Both the position numbers and the translations under genes were made by a program. A stretch of 64,000 nucleotides of DNA from Oegoconia quadripuncta. Its lineage: Eukaryota; Arthropoda; Insecta; Lepidoptera; Autostichidae. Location of the stretch: contig OX438754.1 in the NCBI GenBank assembly GCA_949316235.1, positions 2,527,501 to 2,591,500 of the forward strand. The letters run 5' to 3'. Below, piece by piece: positions 56,001-64,000 of the stretch; within the stretch, counting starts at the first letter, position 1, and each line of letters starts with the position of its first letter. The notes beneath the pieces are model-generated. The model was given only the letters and a program-made list of their open reading frames with translations. It had not been told where the DNA came from and ran no database searches.

Positions 56001-57388
56001 ATTAACTTGCGTTAAATCTTTTTTTTATTCAATTTTTTTTGGCATTTTTATGCAGGCAGCATATGTCAATCCCATCGTACCCTATTCAGTTATCTTACAC
56101 CTGCGTTAAATCTTCTGAAATCTGATATTTTAATGTTTAATGAATTTAACTTAGCGTTTAACGTAAAGAACTAGCAATTAACGAAGTTAACTATTCGATT
56201 AACAGTACCCAGCAATATGTATAAGTTATGCAATCATTAGATTTATTTATTTTAATGCATGGTAATTTAATTAGAAATTGTAAAGCCCTCACAACAAATA
56301 AGCTCTAATAGGCTTAAGACAAGAATGTTTTAGAAACCTATTTCATTATACCTATTTATATAACCTATAGATGATAATTGCCTATTGTAGATACATTCAA
56401 CTGCACTTCAAGAGTAAAATTGTAGAAGTACAAACTTCAAGCATTTATTTCAACATAATACATGATATAATTCGTTGAATGTCAATTTCAATCCACTGGA
56501 AACAATAATACGGCGCACTCAGACGTCGAGTTGCGGAAACCGGCCTGCCAACAAATACGAATAGGGCAAGCATTTCTCTGTCAGTCAGTATGTCCGGCTA
56601 CTACTCAATTTTAACTTCTCTGGTGGATGATATAAAACAGGTTGGTAATTTAATATTACATCTGATGTGTGGTTGACTATACAGTTTTCATTTTGTTGTA
56701 ACTGTCATAATAATTTGAAAAAACTTATTTTTCATTGTGCTTTATATTGCACAAAAACATACACAGCTTTCCCTAATCCATATTGTTCTCCCAACACTCC
56801 TCATCCAAGCAAGTTTTATCATAATATCATATTAGAAACGACAGCATTAGATTTTATATAGCTATTAAGGTCCATACCATTCCCAAGGACAGATAAATAT
56901 AAAAATAATTAATGAGGATTAAGTGTTATATTGTTTTGTAGTTATATTGCTTCATATTGTACATTCTATTCAAGTAATTTAAACCATATTTAATTACACT
57001 TTGGTAGTAGGGTGTCGTTAAAAAATTTTGCACTGCGTGAAATGTGAATTTTCTAAATTAATTTTTGCGCCCCTTTATAGACACTGACCCTATATTTTTT
57101 TTAATTAAAAAAGTGCTTTTCTATTACAAATGTTAGACCCTCTGACCCCTAGCACAAATACAGTACCTAAAATTAACTACACCTACCTTTGCCCAGATTG
57201 AATTCAAATGGCTCATTCCTATCCTTACTGGAGTCGAACTTTGTACCATCGAGGAGCTTCCCTGTATAATGCACTGTGACCTGGCAACCGGCATACGGTG
57301 TGTCCGTGCCCTCGCCCTCTTTTATAATTCTCTTGAGCACGCCGCGGTCACCGGCTTTCGAGATATCAACACCTTCGTCAACAGTCAT
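46920..57388 (-). CDS. FKBP59: Large FKBP immunophilin (FKBP59/FKBP4 type), eight exons
   Basis: A peptidyl-prolyl isomerase and Hsp90 co-chaperone of the cytosol, known from the FKBP4/5/59 family to assist client receptors and channels. Exons (minus): 57187-57388, 55658-55800, 55081-55201, 52980-53375, 51895-52067, 51552-51650, 50629-50739, 46920-47096. All junctions are GT/AG and in phase; 473 residues, near the usual 440-460. FK1 (about 30-115) has [32 protein letters not shown] and [22 protein letters not shown]2 (about 130-245) has [15 protein letters not shown] and [18 protein letters not shown] helices span about 255-400 ([40 protein letters not shown]). The tail [15 protein letters not shown] is a family hallmark. 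FK2 lacks the classic W-D active-site stretch, as in other large FKBPs. The symbol is by family resemblance. Confidence 0.93.
47155..47640 (+). mobile_element. 5S-SINE body, interrupted copy
   Basis: Pieces 47180-47286, 47500-47548 and 47590-47640 match the body downstream of the 5S-like head at 19735-19880 (CGTCCAGTGGCGCC.TCATTAGATA; AATAATACCTAAATAGCT; ATTAAATTTA.TGA). Two later insertions split it: a Helitron-like unit (47287-47497) and a LINE tail scrap (47550-47588). A third partial match, inverted, lies at 47700-47740. Confidence 0.55.
47287..47497 (+). mobile_element. Helitron-like repeat nested in the 5S-SINE body
   Basis: ACTAATATTATAAATGCGATAGTTTGG through CGGGCGGAAAGCTA, close to full length. 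Confidence 0.6.
47826..48147 (+). mobile_element. SINE family A, box B damaged
   Basis: Complete body, but the box B region reads GGAGTTTACGATTTGCAAG after an internal deletion; tail ATGCATATATAAAAAA. Confidence 0.8.
49420..49745 (-). repeat. Dispersed repeat, inverse of 7975-8275
   Basis: Shares GTAAAGTGGCAGAATGCTTT, GGAACCCGAAAGCTCCGTTA and TTCACTCGCCGAGTTCCCGC with the first copy. Confidence 0.65.
49861..49980. promoter_or_regulatory. CpG-rich patch with GC box, E-box and CCAAT in FKBP intron 7
   Basis: GGGCGGGGCGGGGC (49865-49878), CACGTG (49930-49935) and CCAAT (49948-49952) sit in a sharply GC-rich 120 bases within AT-rich intron. It could be an internal promoter, an enhancer or part of an unrecognised repeat. 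Confidence 0.3.
50212..50395 (+). mobile_element. SINE family C, head truncated
   Basis: Box B GTTTCGAATCCCGCGAGGGG, body through GTGCCCCAAATATTTATT. Confidence 0.75.
50408..50512 (+). mobile_element. Helitron-like repeat, 3' part
   Basis: ATCCCCGATAAAGTGAGTG through CGCGGGCGGAAAACTAG. Confidence 0.5.
50629..50739 (-). CDS. FKBP59: FKBP exon 7
   Basis: Charged helix [20 protein letters not shown] to KHDSE; acceptor CTTTACAG, donor GTAACA. If the donor is ignored, translation adds VTGPRFG and stops at 50605-50607. Confidence 0.88.
51552..51650 (-). CDS. FKBP59: FKBP exon 6
   Basis: Third [36 protein letters not shown]. Acceptor TTTTTCCAG, donor GTTAGT. Confidence 0.92.
51797..51866. mobile_element. 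Single end of a family H element
   Basis: CGGTGAGTTTTTTTACCGTAAGGAA..TATTAGGTAAGTGAAATAGA; no partner end nearby. Confidence 0.55.
51895..52067 (-). CDS. FKBP59: FKBP exon 5
   Basis: Second [43 protein letters not shown]. Acceptor GTATTGTAG, donor GTATGA. Confidence 0.92.
52761..52900. mobile_element. Short inverted-repeat element, family E, intact
   Basis: 140 bp, nearly palindromic, with target duplication AAT (52758-52760, 52901-52903). In FKBP intron 4, 80 bases from exon 4. Confidence 0.85.
52980..53375 (-). CDS. FKBP59: FKBP exon 4
   Basis: Rest of FK2 ([15 protein letters not shown] to [20 protein letters not shown]) and the first TPR ([20 protein letters not shown]). Acceptor TTGTTACAG, donor GTGAGT. 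Confidence 0.93.
54065..54143 (-). other. tRNA-like sequence, probably a SINE head or dead tRNA
   Basis: The minus strand reads GTGGCTCCGAGGTTAAGGC (box A-like) and GGGTTCGATTCCCAG (box B-like) at tRNA spacing, but the acceptor ends do not pair. Unlike families A-C, only one copy is seen here. Confidence 0.45.
54527..54720 (-). mobile_element. SINE family A, old degenerate copy
   Basis: Recognisable TTTGACCTCAATCAC, GACTAGCTATCTTCTCTC, ATGCCCTATCATCAACCAAAC; many deletions. Confidence 0.65.
55081..55201 (-). CDS. FKBP59: FKBP exon 3
   Basis: Linker and start of FK2: [40 protein letters not shown]. Acceptor TTTATAG, donor GTATGT. Confidence 0.9.
55379..55545 (-). mobile_element. SINE family A, partial
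   Basis: ATGCGCAATGGATTAGCACTTGACCTCAATCACACC, an internal deletion, and GTGGTAGCTAGCCAGGTGGAC; head missing. In FKBP intron 2. Confidence 0.7.
55658..55800 (-). CDS. FKBP59: FKBP exon 2
   Basis: Rest of FK1: [20 protein letters not shown] to [13 protein letters not shown]; acceptor GTCATTAG, donor GTTGGT. Confidence 0.93.
55801..57186. other. FKBP intron 1
   Basis: AT-rich, about 1.4 kb, no recognisable repeat or conserved motif; short open frames lack domains. Confidence 0.4.
57187..57388 (-). CDS. FKBP59: FKBP exon 1
   Basis: ATG ([20 protein letters not shown]) and the first half of FK1, up to FEFNLGKG; donor GTAGGT. Confidence 0.93.
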
Positions 57389-57493
57389 TGTTTACTAAGT
57401 ATTTCCTTTTATCAACTTGTACCTAGGATTTCAAAAATTTTCCGATTTAGTGTAGCGGCAAAACGCAAGCACGTTGTTTCACAACGAATAATT

Positions 57494-57501
57494 TTCTAGA
57501 A
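57494..57501 (-). promoter_or_regulatory. Heat-shock-element-like dyad upstream of FKBP
   Basis: TTCTAGAA, a single head-to-head TTC/GAA pair about 110 bases upstream of the FKBP ATG. Large FKBPs are often stress-linked, but one dyad is weak evidence. Confidence 0.25.
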
Positions 57502-57539
57502 TCGACGATGAGACGAATCGCCTGAACATGGCAAGCATG

Positions 57540-58525
57540 CAGTTTACAAATGTTTTTTTTTTCGTTTTATTCACTCCTCTCTGAGAAGGCAAAGGGATCT
57601 AAGCCCATACAGCCATGTCTTATTTCTTTTGTTTCTTCAGTTTATAAGCCAGTCTCAATCAAAACAAGTAATTCAACAACATTCAAACAAGTAGTTCTAT
57701 GAATTCGGCTGTATAAATATAACATTCATGCAATTCCTTGCTGAAACTGTGTTTCAATATGCTCTGCTGATAATACACAATTAACACTGCAGGTATTTTC
57801 GAAAATTTGACAGGCGCGCCGAGATACTTGACCCGCAGAGTTTTTGCGTGGGGACGGAGGACAGAGAGGTGAAGAATACTTGACCGTGACTAGACTCTGA
57901 CGCCCAGTACACGAATTGACTTTTAAGAGAAATAACACATGGCTGTTAAGGCCGCTGTACCCATTGGGTACAAGGTGCTGGACGAGCATGTTGGGTCAAA
58001 ATATTTTCCATTTATCATTTTGCATTGCTGCTTTGATGAAGGTGGATGTGGAATCTCTTACAATTTATTTATACATACGTTTAATTATTACCTAAATGTG
58101 CAGCAAAGCAGAGTAAAAAGAAATGGTACAAAACAAGATGGTGAATGGTGACTATTTAAATAAAGTGGCAGAACGCTTTACAGAAAAGATTTTGGCAGTT
58201 TCTTGTGAGACCACGAAAGCTACCTACATTACTCACTTTTTATACACATCGATAGCAAGCAAGACGACCGTAACATACCTGAAGTCAAAGTACCTAGAGC
58301 GCGCGGCTTTTTACTTTGCTGAAATGTTACGGTCATCGTTAGCTAAAATGCTTTCGGACGAGATTTCTTCGGATTGATTCCTTCAGTGTTGGTAGCCCCC
58401 TTTTTAGTACATATGCTATGTGGACGGTCAGTGCGATCGCTAATAATTAGCCGTTTACCTCGCTTGCGTTCGACCGCAAAATTTGGTACCACGGCGTCCT
58501 AGAAGGATAAGGGGAGTATATGGGC
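57540..58525. repeat. Composite of dispersed-repeat fragments
   Basis: 57580-57680 and 57780-57915 match, in different orientations, parts of 7440-7700, 7975-8275 and 49420-49560. 58140-58210 matches the GTGGCAGAATGCTTTACA block, and 58430-58525 is related to 36865-36975. No intact element. Confidence 0.5.
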
Positions 58526-58619
58526 ATTCACATTTTTATCCGGTTTCTACTAAACTCGTGTTTATTTGATAGTAAAAAAACTGTCTTCCCTTATCCATTA
58601 CCGAACATATTCCTGTCAT

Positions 58620-58720
58620 ATACATTGGGACAGAAAGAAGTGAAGAGAGAGGAGGGAGGGAGGCCAGGCCTTAGTCCAGCAGTGGGACATTATGGGCTCC
58701 TAATAAATAATAATACCTAC
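58620..58720 (+). mobile_element. LINE 3' tail fragment
   Basis: GGCCTTAGTCCAGCAGTGGG ACATTATGGGCTCCTAATAA is a typical 3' end of an RTE-like LINE. Confidence 0.5.
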
Positions 58721-59756
58721 CTTACCCTTATGGCAACAATGAAACTGGAAATAAATTAAACTAATCATATAAATTTATTATATTCAGTCTTCATAGAGCT
58801 ATTTAACAAAAAGCTGAATTTACAACACATTTCACTAAGTGCCAAAATCGAAACATAAGTACTTACACAACAAAGTTCTTCAAACATGGCGTTTTAATCC
58901 ACCTAAATAAATATAAACCAAATACACAAATATCAAGCATGTGAGCAAGCTTAAAATTAGGAAGGTCAAACTTATATGCCCTTGATTGTTTTAAATTAAC
59001 GGTAGCATGATGCCTGCTCTATTAGTGATGTAACGAATATAACATTTTAAGCATTGCCAACGCTGATGTCCATATCTGCCGCTGATATTCGCGATATGAA
59101 TATTCAATTTTTAAATTGCCATTTATCTATGGCTCAAATAATATCTCGCGAGTCGCACGCACGCACCACGCACCCATTCGTCACCGTTCGTAACTCGGAT
59201 ACGATTCGAAATGTAAAATTCGAACCACGACGATTGGTTTGTTTACCTATCGACAGTATTCGACAGATCGCAAAGAGAAACAGCGAATTTTGAGATTAGA
59301 GTGTGATTAGTTAATTGTTAACATGAATAAATTAATAGATACCTACTTGTTTGTTTTATTTAACTCAATATTGTTTTCACATTCTGTCTTAAGAGTATAA
59401 ATTCGCAAAATATTTGCAAATGTGATCATCAAGAAATAAGCCAATATTCGTTACATCACTAATGCCTATTCAAGCCGTACCAATTGCAGTTCGCTAAAAT
59501 GCCTCTTATGCCTAGACTATTATTTCAGATAACTGCGGATGGTACAGTTTCAGCAGCTATCATTCATTAATCATGTAAACCGTATAATTAATGTCCCACC
59601 CGACTGTACTTATTATGGGTAACATCTAGACTTTAAATGGTGAACCCTCAGCACAATTTATAAACAGATTGCGATTTCACAGAAGAATTGACGGCACACG
59701 ACCAACTAGGATCACAAACACTACGATGAGTAATAGTGTTCTGTGACTACGATACT
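58721..59756. other. Intergenic, nothing recognised
   Basis: AT-rich, with no domain-like frame or repeat partner found in this window. Confidence 0.35.
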
Positions 59757-60248
59757 GGTGTTGATTCGGTTGTACGTAAACTAAACTAAAACCAATTTAA
59801 AGTGGGCCTGTCCGTTTCTCTCTGGAACAATATAACGTGACAGCATCAGTCTAAGGTCCGTATTAATAAACCATTCTCAAGATTGAGAACAGTCTTGTTA
59901 TCGGTCTCAAGTAAACGTGTTGATTAATAAACCTTACTTGAGACCTGAAACGCATGTGCGTACTCAAGCAGTACTTACTTGAGAGGTGCTTCGAGTTTCA
60001 CGTATTAATAAACGAAACTCAAGACTATCATTCATTCGCCGCTGAGGCAAATACTTGAGAAATCATCTCAGCTGAGTACCTACCTATACCTCAAGATTGA
60101 TTTATAAATTAGCACGGAGCTTGAGGTAGCTTCAACTTCTTAAGACGCATCTCGGCTGATACAGCCTCAAGACTTGTATTAAGATTGGTTTATTAATACG
60201 GACCTAAACCTGGTTTTAGTTTAGTTCGTGTGCAACCGAATCGACACC
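59757..60248. mobile_element. Family E element containing a family F element
   Basis: Outer ends GGTGTTGATTCGGTTGTAC and CAACCGAATCGACACC, target duplication ACT (59754-59756, 60249-60251). The inner unit splits its centre. Confidence 0.85.
59855..60204. mobile_element. Family F element nested in family E
   Basis: Ends GGTCCGTATTAATAAACC and GGTTTATTAATACGGACC, flanked by TAA on both sides (59852-59854, 60205-60207). Confidence 0.85.
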
Positions 60249-60704
60249 ACTGTATAAGCATATTTTTAATAGTTATACTGTGACGATACTGTGTGTGTAC
60301 AATAAACATTCCGATAGAATTTTCAATGTAAATACTCGTACTGATGAACTGACTAGGTAAACAAAAGAATTAAAATTTTCTTAAAACTCATCACTGGCAT
60401 TCCTTAAGCTTCGACCGAAAGTATACGCTTTAATTTCAAGGACATGACTGAGTTACACTACTCTGTCTATTTATGTATTGTGCTTGAACCAACATTATTG
60501 GAGGGAAAAAATGTATCTTTGTACAGAATTATTTACTCCATTTCCTTGTAAGTTTGAATAGAATAAAATGGTTGATTTGTTCTGCAAAGAGTGCAGCTTA
60601 AGATTTTAAATACACATAATATAGATAGAGTGATTATTGAAATGGGTCTGTCAGTACAGTACAGAAAAACAAAACAATGAGAGCTACCTATTCTGTGAAA
60701 CATA

Positions 60705-60975
60705 ATAATAATAATAAATATCCTTGACATACACACAGCGCCATCTAGTTCCACTTAAGCAACTATAGGCTTGTGTTGTGGATACCAGATGGTTGATATA
60801 CTACATAAATACATATTTTTTTGTAAATAAATACTTATTATAAATGAAAACATCCATAATTCGGGTACACATGTCCGTATTCATCACACAAACATATGCC
60901 CCTAGCGGGATTCGAACCCGCAACCTTTTGGTATAGTGGTCAGAGTTCCTAACCACTACACCAAACAGGTCGTCA
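60705..60975 (-). mobile_element. SINE family B, full length
   Basis: Clean copy: ATAATAATAAATATCCTTGAC body, box B GGTTCGAATCCCGC and head GACGACCTGTTTGGTGTAGTG when read on the minus strand. Confidence 0.85.
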
Positions 60976-62074
60976 GAACATGACATTGATTTTACATTTC
61001 CAGAAGTGCATTCCATACCAACTGTCTGATCAAAATGGATCACTCTGTATGTTAATAGTTATAGATTTTTTTTATCTAACTACATTATTGTACAATGTAC
61101 CTACATACAAATTGAGTAAAATCTTTATTATTCAAAAGGTAATTTTTAAATATAGGATACATAACATCACAGAAAGAGATACACTAATTTATGTACTTTT
61201 ATGAGATCTGAATTACCTAGTTAAGGATATACAGGATGGAAATAATAAATGATCTTAGTTCCTTGGTTTGTTCTGCAATTAAGGTACCTATAGCAATCTT
61301 TTACTGATTTTAATCTGGAAAAAGTTATTGGGACATCCCCGAAATGAGAATTTACTGATTTTTAGCACTCTCACACATTAACTTATTACACTCATTGAGA
61401 TATTTTTATAAGCTACTTATATTTCATGCACTTTAAATTTGTTATCTCAAGTTTTTTTTCCCTCTATCTCTACAATGTATTAAAACTAAAATGTGATACT
61501 ACATCACATAGTAAATGTATGGGAGGACGACCAATATTTCAGACATATGCAGTCTTTTTACAAGCTTTTCTTTAGCTTGCAATTGGATGGAATAGTCCCA
61601 CAAGTGAACCGGCCATCCGTCTGTAGCCTGCAGACGTCCTATCCCCAATTAGCGTGCAATTGTATGTAAGTTATCTGTTTTAAAATGTGCAACCATTTTC
61701 CCTGGTACCTGATTGAGCTGAAGTTTGGCACATTTACGTAAGTTCGGTGACAGAGCAATATTATGGTACCATCGAGCTGATCTGACGATGGAGCCGGGAT
61801 GTAGGGACTAGAACTCCCAGATGGCAAATGGCAAGAAAGTTGAATTTGGACTAGTTTGTTGTTGCCATGAGCACTTCCCATTACACATGACGACGAGGGC
61901 CTGGACATGGAGCTAGAAGATTGCCGCTGGAACTCCCTGATAGAACTTTATGTTACTTGTTTTTGTACTATGTAGATTAATATGTGATAATCATGATGGA
62001 GTGTTAAATTGCTTTTAAAAGTATTTTTAATGTTGAAATTATTAACGTAATTATTAATGTCACTTTATTATGTT
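60976..62074. other. Intergenic with one probable repeat block
   Basis: 61660-61910 (GGTACCTGATTGAGCTGAAG, GTGACAGAGCAATATTATGG, CCATGAGCACTTCCCATTAC) has the look of a decayed LINE or repeat segment; the rest is plain AT-rich sequence. Confidence 0.35.
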
Positions 62075-62087
62075 AATGATACAGTTT

Positions 62088-62493
62088 TTTGTGAATAGAA
62101 ATTATATTGTTTTAGCTCATAGGCTTAGGTCTGGACACATGCCACTGAACAAGTTTGGCTATCTCATGAGAAAGACCAGCTCTCCTAACTGTGAGGTGTG
62201 TGGTATTGTAGAAGATGTGCACCATATATTGGTGGAATGTGTCCGGAACGAGCACCAACGAAAGACACTGATGATGGAACAGGGGCTAAATAGACTAGAC
62301 GGGGGAATATTCCATGAGATCCTAGCTCATCCAAAATCTAATACTGCCCGGAGTCTATTTGCCTTTGTGAAGTCATCGGTGTCTCGCTAGAATTAGATTT
62401 AAATAGATTAAGTCAGTAAGAGGTACGATGGGACTGGCGTATACCCTTTGTATAAAAGTCCCTAAATCAAAATTACAGAAAAAAAAAAAAAAA
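62088..62493 (+). mobile_element. 5'-truncated non-LTR retrotransposon with poly(A)
   Basis: Encodes the end of an ORF2: AHRLRSGHMPLNKFGYLMRK, then CEVCGIVEDVHHILVEC, the Cys/His motif after RNase H in jockey/I/R1-like LINEs, then about 75 residues, a stop at 62388-62390, a short 3' UTR and an A-run. It is flanked by AATGATACAGTTT (62075-62087) and AATGATACTGTTT (62494-62506), a 13-bp target duplication with one mismatch. The frame is still intact, so insertion was fairly recent. Confidence 0.8.
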
Positions 62494-63326
62494 AATGATA
62501 CTGTTTCAACATCAGTAAAACGTTTTACTACTTTTAAAATACAGAACTAATTGAGTGTGATCATTTATTACTTCCACACTGTATATGGGAATGCACCAAA
62601 TTAGATACACTATTAATTGGAAAACCTAGTAACAGCATTACTTGCTGAGAATAATGTTATTTGAAATAAAGAGAAGCAAGATACCAATCAAATGCTAAGC
62701 AAATTTGGGTCAGTGGGGTGCATAATAATAGATATTTTTACACTTTTTGGCACCAGGAGAGTTGCATTTATGGTGCACATTCGTTGCCATAGAAATTTTT
62801 AGTTTAAGTAATAGTGACAGTGTACCCGCCTCTCATAGTCGTCATTGATAAAGTCTGTCAATACAAACATCTTTTATTACCGTAAAAAATCACGTTGGCC
62901 AGACTTGTCTGGCCATCAATCTAGCCAATGGAAAAAACGCAATTTTTCCCATCCCTCCTCTAATTGATAATAAAATTATTATGCTACCAGAGCATGGTAA
63001 ATAGGGCAAATCCTCCCATAAAATCAATGCAAATGGGAGAGGATAAGTTGGTCCAGTGAACTTCTGTATGCTGTTGATGTAACGTAAGGTATAAAATACA
63101 CATAGATGTCAGGTAAAGAGTAATAAACTACTTTACATGCTGGAAGTATATGGGGAAAAATTTATATGAGAAGTTGCAGCTCAATATTTCAAGCCCCAGT
63201 GGTATGCTAACGAACCAGCTCTGAGTTTTAACTTCATTTTATATGTAATTATATAAGTAATATGTAATTATCACTTGAATTTGAATGGGATTTTTTTGCG
63301 GCCCAGTATGCCCGTGCTATCCATGG

Positions 63327-63420
63327 TTAACACTTTCCGGGGCACATCACGCCTCTAGACGTAAGGCACAATACAATAAAACTTCTATTGTGACTGGTGA
63401 TGTGTCCCAGAAAGTGTTAA
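63327..63420. mobile_element. 94-bp inverted-repeat element at a TTAA site
   Basis: TTAA + CACTTTCCGGGGCACATCAC at the left and GTGATGTGTCCCAGAAAGTG + TTAA at the right. The TTAA target is the signature of piggyBac-class transposition; the class is inferred. Confidence 0.75.
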
Positions 63421-63523
63421 AGACTACTGACGATAGACGACAACGAACTGTCAAAAATTCCTTAGTGGTTAAAGTTGTGGCCTGCTCCTGATTTACATTG
63501 ATGTACAAAATTAGTTAACAAAC

Positions 63524-64000
63524 GTTAGGACATTTAGCAGCATAATGCCTACGTAATATCAAAGAGCCTTGTGTTAACAGTTTCTTAGACTTATGAAGCC
63601 ACTCGTCTGAACCATCACAACAGTCACAGATACCATCATTCACTTTCTCCGATGGCACCGTGTGGGATATCACTGGTCTCTTGTACTGCAGATCACAATT
63701 AAACACGCCATTTGGGCAGGCGCTGGTGCTAGGTTCGTCAGTCCCATCTTCACAGTCACAGTAATCGTCGTTCACTCTGTCAAAGGCAATGTGCTGTTCT
63801 GAATTTATACATTTGAATTCGTTCTTCAAATCCGGCCGGTATCTCACCATATGTTGTTGATAAACACCTCTTATCACACCATTTTCGTTTATGAACTTAT
63901 CTAACTCGGAACGCAAATGCACGACTTCTTTTGTCTTAGTGCTATCTAGAACTAGTATAATCTTGCCTGTATTTGTTATTTCCGATGTGATTGTGAGGAA
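63524..64000 (-). CDS. Glucosidase II beta (PRKCSH)-type protein, partial exon
   Basis: Glucosidase II beta is the ER-lumen regulatory subunit that holds the alpha subunit while glucose is trimmed from N-glycans. The exon carries two tandem LDLa-like calcium-binding modules of its N-terminal domain: FKCINSEQHIAFDRVNDDYC DCEDGTDEP, and VPSEKVNDGICDCCDGSDEW. Reading stays open to the right edge, so the start and any signal peptide lie outside or are unresolved. After DGSDEW, about 20 residues (LHKSKKLLTQGSLILRRHYA) precede CPN; a GTTTGT donor at 63523 would end the exon. Insects may have a second, divergent PRKCSH-like gene besides the true GCS2B; the basic upstream sequence (TKTKEVVHLRSELDKF) does not settle which this is. 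Confidence 0.8.

Noticed and set aside
57939..58151. Small gene beginning MAVKAAVPIGYKVLDEHV
   Set aside because: Good start context, but it lies within dispersed-repeat fragments and the sequence has no recognisable continuation or partner exon.
62070..62390. Host gene for a Cys/His protein
   Set aside because: CEVCGIVEDVHHILVEC is the post-RNase H motif of LINE ORF2, and the copy has an A-run and target duplication.
1..64000. A bacterial-style defence system, biosynthetic cluster or endogenous virus
   Set aside because: I looked for adjacent same-strand genes, nuclease/helicase pairs, integrases and viral structural or polymerase motifs; only host genes and non-viral transposable elements are seen.

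Overview
This window looks like nuclear DNA from an insect, most likely a moth or butterfly (Lepidoptera). It is AT-rich, with a few GC-rich, many-exon genes in a dense and layered landscape of short repeats. The order-level assignment rests on the overall repeat style (several tRNA-headed SINE families, Helitron-like units opening with ATTATAAATGCGAAAGTTTG, RTE- and jockey-like LINE tails, many short inverted-repeat elements) and on the gene types. I could not compare against a reference, so species or family is not claimed.

Layout of genes. (1) Positions 1-7090, minus strand: a C2H2 zinc-finger gene read as six coding exons whose phases and finger spacings fit across every junction; it runs off the left edge. 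(2) 9943-11022, plus strand: an intronless two-pore-domain potassium channel of 359 residues. (3) 15198-27867, plus strand: a nine-exon homologue of the mitochondrial protein C2orf69, predicted 387 residues. (4) 46920-57388, minus strand: an eight-exon large FKBP immunophilin (FKBP59/FKBP4-type, 473 residues) with two FKBP folds and TPR repeats. (5) 63524 to the right edge, minus strand: a partial exon of a glucosidase II beta (PRKCSH)-type protein. The genes look functionally unrelated; nothing suggests a cluster or operon-like arrangement.

Between and inside the genes. About 28-46 kb has no recognisable host gene and is made of nested repeats: at least five kinds of inverted-repeat element with visible target duplications, a 31/30-bp minisatellite, a 102-bp triple repeat, an RLE-like retroelement fossil and LINE tails. 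Three tRNA-headed SINE families (here A, B, C) recur throughout. A 5S-rRNA-derived repeat lies in the C2orf69 intron near 19.6 kb, and a repeat sharing its downstream body lies in FKBP intron 7. Broken transposases are recognisable: Tc1-type at 4.5-5.0 kb and mariner-type at 11.2-11.6 kb.

I found no prokaryotic system, CRISPR array or viral gene. The most unusual items are: a perfect 62-bp inverted repeat with a 9-bp loop (763-895); a potassium channel whose two selectivity filters carry Met and Lys where Thr is normal; SINEs abutting splice acceptors of the C2orf69 gene; a 5S-derived repeat; an element built of inverted subterminal GCATAAT repeats with an 8-bp target duplication; and a degenerate KRPDG/WDATC nuclease-like retroelement tail.
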